Shown here: positions 9,272 to 16,868 of the stretch, in pieces
Numbering within the stretch: position 1 is the stretch's first letter
Layout: each line of letters begins with the position of its first letter
Assembly (NCBI GenBank): GCA_020053375.1
Contig: JAGVNG010000031.1
Location: 1 to 47,233, forward strand
Direction of reading: 5' to 3'
DNA from: Nanobdellota archaeon
GTDB lineage: Archaea; Nanobdellota; Nanobdellia; Pacearchaeales; GW2011-AR1
Length of the DNA: 47,233 nt
Made by a program: the position numbers and the translations under genes
The notes under the pieces: model-generated
Told to the model about the DNA's origin: nothing
Database searches by the model: none
Seen by the model: the letters and a program-made list of their open reading frames with translations, nothing else

Positions 9272-12200
9272 ATGAAGGCAGATTTATTCAATGAAAAGAC
9301 AATAAGTAAGTTTATATTGAAAATCGAGCCAAATTCTAAGCAAAAAAGTGCCTCTAAGAAATGGATTGAGTTATTAGAAAAAGATGAACTTCAAGAAGAG
9401 GTGTCTAATTATCCTAGATTTACGGAAATTATATTAAAAGAGATTTTAGGATACGATACACTTAATTTTAAACACGAAGAAAAGAATATGGAATTTCCAT
9501 TTAGAGACAAATCTGGAAACTTTTTAGTATGTTTTGAAGCAAAAGGAACAAAAACTAGCGATTTATGGGCTTTACAAGGCAGAAGCATAAAAATAAGAGA
9601 AACACCTGTAAATCAAATAAATGACTACCTCTATAAAAACAAAATTCCTTTTGGAGTTTTAACAAATTATCGGGAATTTGTTTTATTCAAAAGAGAAGAA
9701 GGATACACTAAGTTCCATAAGTTAGACTTCTTTGATATTAAGAACAATCCTGAAAAATTAAAAGAGTTTATAGCTATATTTTCCAGAGAGAGCTTTGAAG
9801 GAAAAGAGACTGAAAGATTGTATAACCAATCAATAACAGAGGAGAGGAATTTTACAAAAGAATTCTATAAACTGTACCATGAAACAAGACTTATGATTCT
9901 AAAGGAGTTCAAAGAAAGTGGAATTGAAAATGAAATTTGCTTACATTATTCTCAACTATTTTTGAATAGATTAATGTTTATCTTCTTTGCAGAAGATAGC
10001 GATTTACTTGAAAAGAGATATTTTGAAAATAAGATTTTAGAAGTTCTTGATAAAAGTGGAGGAATAGATGGGTATACTAATTATGTTTTTGGGAAGATAA
10101 ACGGGATTTTCAGAGAGTTAGATAAAGAAATTCCTAAGCAAATAAAAGGTTTTAATGGAGAATTGTTCAAAGAAGAAATTGATGGAAGGTTGTCTTTCAA
10201 GGATTATAGAAACCCAAATTTCTTTAAAGACGTATTTCAAAATTATAAATTAGACAAAAGTTTAGAACTAAATGAAAATGATAGACAAATCTTCAACAAG
10301 CATAAAAATAAACTAAACAAGATAATTGAAAATATTTTATTGATGGCTTCTTTTGATTTTGAAACAGAAGTTAATGTTAACATTTTAGGTCATATCTTTG
10401 AACAGTCTATTTCAGACATAGAAAACTTGAAAGAAGAAACATCCTCAAAAAGAAAACAAGAAGGCGTTTTTTATACTCCTGAGTATATAACAGAGTATAT
10501 TTGTAGAAATACTATAGTTCCTTATCTCTCAAAAAGTGGGACTAATGACATTAATCTGTTAATAGAAGAGTATTCAGAGAATATGGGGGAGTTAGAAAAG
10601 AAGTTTAAAGATATTAAAATTTTAGACCCAGCTTGTGGCTCTGGAGCTTTTTTGATTAAATCAACTGAAATTTTGTTTGAAATATTTGAAAAAGTACAAT
10701 GGGTTAAAGAGAACTATGGGGAATATCAAGCGAACAGGGGATTAAAGAGAAAAAGTAATTTTAAAGGACAATCAACATTAAAGAAATGGGATGAAAGAGG
10801 AGAAATAAAAAATATTATAGAGAACAATATTTTTGGGGTGGATATCAACGAAGAATCTGTTGAGATAACTAAGCTATCTTTATTTTTGAAAATAGCGACA
10901 AAAAATAAAAAGTTAATTGACCTTTCAAAAAATATTAAACAAGGCAATAGTCTAATAGATGACGAAGAAATTGCTGGTAAATTGGCTTTTAATTGGGATA
11001 AAGAATTTCCATTCAAGTTTGATGTTGTTATAGGCAATCCACCTTATGGTGCAAAAATGAATGAAGAGGAAGTAAAATTCGTGAAAAAGAATTATTCTGT
11101 TGGCAACTCAGAAACAGCACAGTTAATGATGGAGAAAGCATATTCTTTGCTTAAGGAAAATGGATATCATGGTTTTATAATTCCAAAAGCATTTACTTTT
11201 GTGTCTACTTGGGATAAAATAAGGAACAAATTTTTAGATGAATTGAATACTTTAATTGATTGTAAAAAGGTTTGGAAGGAGGTTAAGTTAGAGCAAATAG
11301 TGTATACTCTTCAAAAAGGAAATAAGTTGAGCAAATACAATTCTGGAATAAGAGATAATCAATCAATAAAAATTATAGCTAATGTGGACAAGTCACTTAT
11401 TCCTAAATTTGATGGCGTTTTATTAAACTCTTTAACAAATCAAGAGATTAAAATTGGTTCAAAAATTAAGGATATAAGGACTAATTTAGGAAAGATTGGG
11501 ATTAACAAATGGGGAGATGTATTCTACAAACAAATGAATCAAGACAAAAAAGGATTTAAGGTTTTGGGAGGTAATGAAATACAAAGATACTATAAGAGAG
11601 GCGTTAAGGGGTATATTGAAGAGAAGTATGTTAAAACAGACCAATCTTTAATAAAACCAAATTCTATTCTACTACAAAGAATAATTTCACATATTGAAAA
11701 CCCCATAGACCATTTAAAAATTTCTGGAACTATTTTTGATGAATCTGATTATAGGATTGTGAACACCGTTCATCAATTAAATCTGGATAAAGATGTCTCT
11801 AATAAGTATGTTTTAGCAATTATGAATTCTAATTTTATGAATTGGTTTGTTTACAGATTCGTGTTTGCTAAAGCGATAAGAAGCTTTCAGTTTTCAGGAG
11901 ATGTTGCAAAAAAGATACCAATTCCAAAAATCTCTTTAAAAGAACAAGAGCCATTTATAGAAAAAGTGGATTTAATGCTTAAGTTGAATAAAGATTTTTA
12001 TGAAAAGAGAGATAAAATCTTAAGGTTACTGAAACAAGAGTATAACCTGAGTAAAATTACTCAAAAATTGGAAAGATTCCATGAATTAGACTTTGACGGA
12101 TTTATCAAACAATTAGGAGTTAACAATTTGAGCATGAGTAAAAAGTCTGAACTACTTGATTTTTTTGATAAAAACAAGAAAGAGATATCAGAGATAGACA

Positions 12201-12298
12201 GTAAAATTGAAAAAACGGATGGCGAAATAAACAAAATGGTTTATGACTTATACGGAATCACAGACCCTAAAGAAAGAGAGATTATTAGAAATTCTTAG
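9272..12298 (+). CDS. Type IIG-like restriction-modification enzyme (Eco57I-type N6-adenine methylase fused to nuclease domain)
   Basis: DPACGSGAFL and NPPYG methylase motifs; N-terminal FPFRDKSGNFLVCFEAKG (D...ExK); C-terminal specificity region; TATA box ~25 nt before ATG 9272. Confidence 0.88.
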   Translation: MKADLFNEKTISKFILKIEPNSKQKSASKKWIELLEKDELQEEVSNYPRFTEIILKEILGYDTLNFKHEEKNMEFPFRDKSGNFLVCFEAKGTKTSDLWALQGRSIKIRETPVNQINDYLYKNKIPFGVLTNYREFVLFKREEGYTKFHKLDFFDIKNNPEKLKEFIAIFSRESFEGKETERLYNQSITEERNFTKEFYKLYHETRLMILKEFKESGIENEICLHYSQLFLNRLMFIFFAEDSDLLEKRYFENKILEVLDKSGGIDGYTNYVFGKINGIFRELDKEIPKQIKGFNGELFKEEIDGRLSFKDYRNPNFFKDVFQNYKLDKSLELNENDRQIFNKHKNKLNKIIENILLMASFDFETEVNVNILGHIFEQSISDIENLKEETSSKRKQEGVFYTPEYITEYICRNTIVPYLSKSGTNDINLLIEEYSENMGELEKKFKDIKILDPACGSGAFLIKSTEILFEIFEKVQWVKENYGEYQANRGLKRKSNFKGQSTLKKWDERGEIKNIIENNIFGVDINEESVEITKLSLFLKIATKNKKLIDLSKNIKQGNSLIDDEEIAGKLAFNWDKEFPFKFDVVIGNPPYGAKMNEEEVKFVKKNYSVGNSETAQLMMEKAYSLLKENGYHGFIIPKAFTFVSTWDKIRNKFLDELNTLIDCKKVWKEVKLEQIVYTLQKGNKLSKYNSGIRDNQSIKIIANVDKSLIPKFDGVLLNSLTNQEIKIGSKIKDIRTNLGKIGINKWGDVFYKQMNQDKKGFKVLGGNEIQRYYKRGVKGYIEEKYVKTDQSLIKPNSILLQRIISHIENPIDHLKISGTIFDESDYRIVNTVHQLNLDKDVSNKYVLAIMNSNFMNWFVYRFVFAKAIRSFQFSGDVAKKIPIPKISLKEQEPFIEKVDLMLKLNKDFYEKRDKILRLLKQEYNLSKITQKLERFHELDFDGFIKQLGVNNLSMSKKSELLDFFDKNKKEISEIDSKIEKTDGEINKMVYDLYGITDPKEREIIRNS

Positions 12299-12310
12299 TA
12301 TCATTTTAAT

Positions 12311-12439
12311 TTAACTCCATCTCCTCCGTCTCGCTAAAAAGGTTATTCTTCGTCTTCTTCCTTCTGGAGACCTTGCTACAAATGAAACTCTTCTTCTGAG
12401 AGGTACTCTCCTTCTTATAAGTGCAAATCTTCTTGCCAT
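12311..12439 (-). CDS. 42-aa Arg-rich micro-protein
   Basis: MARRFALIRRRVPLRRRVSFVARSPEGRRRRITFLARRRRWS; starts 2 nt after the stop of the 12442-12630 gene. Confidence 0.55.
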   Translation of the reverse strand: MARRFALIRRRVPLRRRVSFVARSPEGRRRRITFLARRRRWS

Positions 12440-12441
12440 TT

Positions 12442-12630
12442 TTATTGTTCTTCAAGTAGACCTTGGTCTTCCATCAATTTTAGGTATTTCTTTATCAGTT
12501 GTGGACTCTTTGTTATTCCTTGTTTTTCTAACTCAATTTTTAGTTCTCTTATACTAAGAGGTCTATTTTCTCTATCTAAGATAGATGAGATTTTTTCCAT
12601 AATTTCCTTTTGTGTTTTAGTCGTGACCAT
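12442..12630 (-). CDS. Small winged-helix/HTH-like protein
   Basis: ISSILDRENRPLSIRELKIELEKQGITKSPQLIKKYLKLMEDQGLL. Confidence 0.65.
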   Translation of the reverse strand: MVTTKTQKEIMEKISSILDRENRPLSIRELKIELEKQGITKSPQLIKKYLKLMEDQGLLEEQ

Positions 12631-12886
12631 TTATCTCCTCTTTTTCAAATTTTTCTTTATCTTCTAAAAAACCTTCCAAATGTAGATTTTCTTTGTCTAA
12701 TAAAAAAACAAAAACATCTGTTTGGGGATTTATATCCAATGCTTCTGCAAACTGTTTGGGTATTCTAACACTAAGCTGTTTACCATCATCGATTATTCTA
12801 ACTGGAATTCCTACTAAATTTTCTGGCTTATCCTCTTTCTTCTTATTTTGTTTTTCTTCCATTTTTGCATCCTTTATGATTTTCAT
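12617..12886 (-). CDS. AbrB/SpoVT-like DNA-binding protein
   Basis: GIPVRIIDDGKQLSVRIPKQFAEALDINPQTDVFVFLLD; ATG at 12886 or 12862. Confidence 0.65.
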   Translation of the reverse strand: MKIIKDAKMEEKQNKKKEDKPENLVGIPVRIIDDGKQLSVRIPKQFAEALDINPQTDVFVFLLDKENLHLEGFLEDKEKFEKEEINGHD

Positions 12887-13022
12887 AGAAGTCAATTAGA
12901 GTCTCAACAATCTGCGAATCTGTAGTTTTTCTTTCCACAAAATCCAGTTTGTCCATTCTCTTTTTAACCTCCTTTTTTACTCTGGTTTGGCAGTCCTTAC
13001 TTCCCATAAGAGACTTACTCAT
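12843..13022 (-). CDS. 59-aa possible ribbon-helix-helix-type regulator
   Basis: Hand-read ORF MSKSLMGSKDCQTRVKKEVKKRMDKLDFVERKTTDSQIVETLIDFYENHKGCKNGRKTK; just below ORF-track cutoff; overlaps start of AbrB gene. Confidence 0.5.
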   Translation of the reverse strand: MSKSLMGSKDCQTRVKKEVKKRMDKLDFVERKTTDSQIVETLIDFYENHKGCKNGRKTK

Positions 13023-13036
13023 TTCTCTTTTATAAA

Positions 13037-13081
13037 AGTATTCAAAGAATACTCTGAATACTAAGTATTCTTTGTATTCAG
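13037..13081. promoter_or_regulatory. Operator-like cluster of AGTATTC/GAATACT half-sites
   Basis: AGTATTC-aaa-GAATACT (13037-13053), GAATACT-a-AGTATTC (13056-13070), then GTATTCAG; immediately upstream of the regulator operon. Confidence 0.65.
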
Positions 13082-13263
13082 CATATTTAAGCTTTTCTAT
13101 ACAGCGGACGACAGATGGAAAGACTTAAATAGTCAATAGAACAATAGTTTATATCTGTCGGACGATAGATTATAGTAAAGACTGGCAGTCCTTACTTCCT
13201 ATCAGGGTAGAACGCAGTGGGAGGTTATCAAAAACTCCGTTCACCCACGACAGAATTTTAATC

Positions 13264-14301
13264 ATGGAAGATGAAATATACAAGATAACACAAGGGCAGA
13301 AGAAGCTTAGCGAATGGGGTGTAGAAGCTGATAAGCCCTTCAACTGGTCTGCTTACAACAATAGTCAGACCAAAGAGAAGATAATGTTCATAGAGCTTCT
13401 TAATGACCTCTGTCAATTAGTGGATGATAAAGACTCTGACATGTATGGAAGGGATAGAAAGTCAGTAGCTCATAAAATATTCTGTATTGGTCTCAAGGCT
13501 TATTCTAACACAAGCTCAAGAAGGCTTATCTCTGAATTAGAGTTATGTAAGAGAAAGGGTTTTTTGAATTCGGTTCCACATTTTAACACCGTGCTTAATT
13601 ATCTTGATGATATAAATGTAAAAAGAGTTTTGAATTATCTAATAGAGTTATCTGCTTTGCCTTTAGCACAACTTGAGAATCAGAGTTTTGCGATAGATTC
13701 CACAGGATTTTCAGAAAGAAAATACTTGGACAGATGGAGTGTCATAAGACAAGAATATTCTAAGCACAAAGCATACAAAAAAGCTCATTGTATTTATGGA
13801 ACTAAGAGTAATGTAGTGGTTTCAGCTATTATTACCGACGGCAATTCAGCAGATTCTCCAAGATTCAAGGAGTTGTTAAGTAGTGCTTCAAGAAACTTTG
13901 ATGTAAAGGAAATTACAGCAGATTTAGCTTATTCATCAAGAGAAAACCTACAACATGCTGAAAATCTGAATATAACCCCTTTCATTCCATTCAAGAAGAA
14001 CGCCATCGGAGCATCTAAGGGAGCAACAATCTGGAATAAGATGTATAAACACTTCAAAAACAATCCAGATGACTTTCTAAAGCATTATCATGCAAGGTCA
14101 AATGCAGAATCTGGCTTCTTTATGATAAAACAGAGGTTCGGAGACTTTGTAAGATGTAAAACAGACCTATCACAGACCAATGAAGTCCTTGCAAAAATAC
14201 TTTGTCACAACATTTGCGTTCTCATTCAAGAGGTCTTTTTATCAAAAATTGAAACTGACTTTTTTCTTTGTGCAAAACACTATGTTGCACAGCGTCGGTA
14301 A
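13264..14301 (+). CDS. DDE transposase (DDE_Tnp_1/IS4-IS5-like)
   Basis: AIDSTGF ... EITADLAYSSREN ... HARSNAESGFFMIKQRFGDFVRCK. Confidence 0.85.
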   Translation: MEDEIYKITQGQKKLSEWGVEADKPFNWSAYNNSQTKEKIMFIELLNDLCQLVDDKDSDMYGRDRKSVAHKIFCIGLKAYSNTSSRRLISELELCKRKGFLNSVPHFNTVLNYLDDINVKRVLNYLIELSALPLAQLENQSFAIDSTGFSERKYLDRWSVIRQEYSKHKAYKKAHCIYGTKSNVVVSAIITDGNSADSPRFKELLSSASRNFDVKEITADLAYSSRENLQHAENLNITPFIPFKKNAIGASKGATIWNKMYKHFKNNPDDFLKHYHARSNAESGFFMIKQRFGDFVRCKTDLSQTNEVLAKILCHNICVLIQEVFLSKIETDFFLCAKHYVAQRR

Positions 14302-14331
14302 ATGAATTGTGCAAAGCCATAAAAACCAACA

Positions 14332-14360
14332 GGTTTATAAAGCCACAAAATTTATAAACC
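14332..14360. promoter_or_regulatory. Palindromic promoter element of tfb
   Basis: GGTTTATAAA-gccacaaaa-TTTATAAACC, perfect 10-bp arms; right arm is a TATA box 20-29 nt before ATG 14380. Confidence 0.6.
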
Positions 14361-14379
14361 TTACTACAACAATTCTAAA

Positions 14380-15309
14380 ATGAGCTTCATAAAAAAATGC
14401 CCTGAATGTGGAAGTGTCGATATAACATATGATGCTCATTTAGGAGAAATTATATGTAATAACTGTGGGTTGGTTATCGAGGAGAAAATGGTTGATACAG
14501 GAATAGACCTCCAGGGCAAGTTTGATAAGGGTGAGAAAAAAGGCAGAGGAGGAGCCCCTATAAGCATGCAGAAATTTGACAAGGGGCTTACAACAAATGT
14601 GGGGGAGATTTCAGATATATACAAGCTCGACCCGAAGCAAACACGAAAATTCTTAAGGCTGAAAAAATGGCAGGAAAGAGTCTCAACCAGTATTGAGCGT
14701 AATTTAAGGCTGGCTATGGCAGAATTAAGAGTCATTGCTTCATATTTGAATCTTCCAAATGTTGTTAGGGACGAAGCTTCCAGAATATACAATTATGTTC
14801 TACAAAGGGGACTTGTAAGGGGAAGGAGCATGGAATCAGTAATTGCATCCTGCCTGTATGCTGCATGTCGTTCATATAATATTCCAAGAACTCTTGATGA
14901 GATGGCAACAGCATCTGATGTTGAAAGAAAGGAAATAGGAAGAACATACAGATTTATAATTCGAAAGCTGGGAATAAAAGTAAAACAAAGTTCTCCAAAA
15001 GATTACATATCAAGATTTTCATCAATTCTCAAGCTTTCTCCAAAAACGCAGAATGATGCAATAAAAGTTCTCAAGCAGGCAGAGGATGTCGAGCTTACCT
15101 CTGGAAGAGGTCCTGCTGGAATCGCCGCTGCTTCACTTTATGTCGCGGCACTGATAAACGATGAAAAGAAAACTCAGAGAGAAGTCGCGGATATTGCAGG
15201 TATCACCGAGGTAACGATAAGAAACAGGTATAAGGAGCTTATAGAAAAGCTAAAGCTCGAAGACAAGATAAAGCAGAAAGAAAAAGAAAGCAAGGAAAAA
15301 GTAAAATAA
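14380..15309 (+). CDS. tfb: Transcription initiation factor IIB (TFB)
   Basis: N-terminal zinc ribbon CPECGSVDITYD...CNNCGLV, two cyclin-like repeats. Confidence 0.96.
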   Translation: MSFIKKCPECGSVDITYDAHLGEIICNNCGLVIEEKMVDTGIDLQGKFDKGEKKGRGGAPISMQKFDKGLTTNVGEISDIYKLDPKQTRKFLRLKKWQERVSTSIERNLRLAMAELRVIASYLNLPNVVRDEASRIYNYVLQRGLVRGRSMESVIASCLYAACRSYNIPRTLDEMATASDVERKEIGRTYRFIIRKLGIKVKQSSPKDYISRFSSILKLSPKTQNDAIKVLKQAEDVELTSGRGPAGIAAASLYVAALINDEKKTQREVADIAGITEVTIRNRYKELIEKLKLEDKIKQKEKESKEKVK

Positions 15310-15453
15310 GATTTATTAATTCAATATTTTAAGACCATTACTAACTGCAACCCCTAATATAAAATTAAGCAGTTATTCTTTCTTCATTAAGTTATATTAA
15401 TCTTTCTTCTAACAGCAAACTTTATTAAAGAAAAAATTCCTAAAATTATTAAC

Positions 15454-15537
15454 GCGGGAGTGCCGGAGTGGTCAAACGGGTCAGCCTTAGGAGCTGATAG
15501 CTTAGTGCTTACATAGGTTCGAATCCTATCTCCCGCA
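15454..15537 (+). tRNA. tRNA-Leu(TAG)
   Basis: GCGGGAG/CTCCCGC acceptor, TCAGC-CTTAGGA-GCTGA anticodon arm, long variable arm. Confidence 0.93.
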
Positions 15538-15540
15538 TAT
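15515..15540 (+). repeat. Direct repeat copy 1 (att-like, within tRNA-Leu 3' end)
   Basis: aggttcgaatcctatctcccgcatat, 26 bp identical to 16753-16778. Confidence 0.92.
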
Positions 15541-15609
15541 TTGTATATTTGTTTATTAATCATTTCAAAAAACAAAAGATTTATATATTATAACGTATAA
15601 TTACGTAAT

Positions 15610-16428
15610 ATGGAAGAAATAGTGGCGAGAATAAGCAAGGGAAGTAAAATGGATCAAATCTACATACCAAAAAATAGAATAAGTCTGGAAAACGGCGCAT
15701 TTGTTATAATAAGACCTCTTTCTGAGCAAATAAAAAAGAGAGAAAATGTCAAGAAAGAAACCCCCTATTTTTACAGAATTAAAAAGATTGAACCAGTAAA
15801 AATGCGAATAATCAATGAAATATTCTCAATTATAGAAGGTAATGTGAAATCTTATGATAACATTATTATAACGGGCTCTATTCTCGAAATGGGATTTAAA
15901 TTCAATGATATAGACATAATCATATTATCCGAAGAAAAAATAAACGAAAACATACTGAAAGAAAAAATAGAATTAAAGACAGGAATAATAACCCATATTA
16001 TTTACCTTTCTAAAAAAGCGCTACAGCAAGGTTTGGAAATAGATCCTCTTTACCAATCAATGTTATCAAAATGCGTGTCAAAAAAAAGATTTTTTTTTAG
16101 ACTAAAAAGGAAAATAGAATATAAAATATTGGATTTGCACCTGTTGAAAAGTGAACCAATAATTCATAGTTTTGATATTTTAAATGGAGAACAAAAATAC
16201 CATTTTGCAAGAAATCTTATAGCCATAAAGTTATTTCTGGAAAACAAAAAAGTTGATAATGAAGATATTAATAAAGAAATAATAAAATTATTCGGATTAA
16301 AGGATATAAATGAAATAAAAGATAATTTGCTGGAAAAAAAGAAATTCCTTCATAAATATGAAAATTTATATAAACAACTTTCTAATACAATTCTGAGAAA
16401 TATAAAAAATGGTTCAAAACAGAAATAA
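15610..16428 (+). CDS. Nucleotidyltransferase-fold protein with AbrB-like N-terminal segment
   Basis: DQIYIPKNRISLENGAFVIIRPL; IITGSILEMGFKFNDIDIIILS resembles GSx(n)DxD NTase motif. Confidence 0.5.
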   Translation: MEEIVARISKGSKMDQIYIPKNRISLENGAFVIIRPLSEQIKKRENVKKETPYFYRIKKIEPVKMRIINEIFSIIEGNVKSYDNIIITGSILEMGFKFNDIDIIILSEEKINENILKEKIELKTGIITHIIYLSKKALQQGLEIDPLYQSMLSKCVSKKRFFFRLKRKIEYKILDLHLLKSEPIIHSFDILNGEQKYHFARNLIAIKLFLENKKVDNEDINKEIIKLFGLKDINEIKDNLLEKKKFLHKYENLYKQLSNTILRNIKNGSKQK

Positions 16429-16488
16429 ATTAATTGTCTTGCTGGTTGGGAATATATCCAATTCAATAATCCATACAATTAGCCAGAG

Positions 16489-16734
16489 TTGACAGACAAA
16501 TACAAAAGAGAATCAATTTCTAGTTTCGAAATTGCCATGAGATACAGAGAAAAAATGAATCCTCTAATCGAGCCTTTTTCCCTAACAGATATTGAACACA
16601 TAAAAAACAAGATTATCAAAAAAGTAACGGCAGAATTAAGGAGAAGAATTTTAAATTGTTATGAACACATAAATCTCTCTTTAATCGAAAAAGAAGTGGA
16701 CAGGACATTGAAAAGCCTCAAAATTTCTGATTAG
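16489..16734 (+). CDS. Small helical hypothetical protein, TTG start or ATG at ~16537
   Basis: Follows the NTase-like gene inside the tRNA-Leu insert. Confidence 0.4.
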   Translation: MTDKYKRESISSFEIAMRYREKMNPLIEPFSLTDIEHIKNKIIKKVTAELRRRILNCYEHINLSLIEKEVDRTLKSLKISD

Positions 16735-16752
16735 ATGATTATTGCTTATCAA

Positions 16753-16778
16753 AGGTTCGAATCCTATCTCCCGCATAT
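16753..16778 (+). repeat. Direct repeat copy 2 of tRNA-Leu 3' end
   Basis: 26-bp identity with 15515-15540. Confidence 0.92.
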
Positions 16779-16818
16779 AAAGGATTCGACTAATTGGTTT
16801 AAATGAAAAGGGAAGCTT

Positions 16819-16846
16819 ATAAAAGAAACCGCAAGGTGTCTTTTAT
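16819..16846 (+). other. Hairpin ATAAAAGA-a-ACC-GCAA-GGT-g-TCTTTTAT with GNRA tetraloop
   Basis: 8-bp plus 3-bp perfect complementarity. Confidence 0.7.
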
Positions 16847-16848
16847 TT

Positions 16849-16866
16849 GAATCCTATCTCCCGCAT
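16849..16866 (+). repeat. Direct repeat copy 3 of tRNA-Leu 3' end
   Basis: gaatcctatctcccgcat, 18-bp identity with 15521-15538. Confidence 0.88.
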
Positions 16867-16868
16867 GA

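Larger units (their letters stand above)
7967..14327. mobile_element. Putative ~6.3 kb cargo transposon with defence genes, between rps8e and tfb
   Basis: 9-bp direct repeat ATAAAAACC at 7967-7975 and 14319-14327, each 4 nt from an outward TTGCACAA / TTGTGCAA motif (7980-7987; 14307-14314); internal DDE transposase. Confidence 0.55.
15541..16778. mobile_element. Putative 1.24 kb insert at tRNA-Leu with no integrase visible
   Basis: Bounded by 26-bp repeats of the tRNA-Leu 3' end; two-gene cargo. Confidence 0.55.

Noticed and set aside
9266-12298. BREX PglX interpretation of the 1010-aa methylase
   Set aside because: No other BREX genes nearby and an N-terminal nuclease-like domain is present, so type IIG fits better
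13264-14301. Stand-alone ~1.2 kb IS element
   Set aside because: No TTGCACAA-type end or matching inverted repeat was found just left of the transposase; the matching end is at ~7976
15387-15575. 62-aa minus-strand ORF
   Set aside because: Runs through tRNA-Leu(TAG) on the opposite strand
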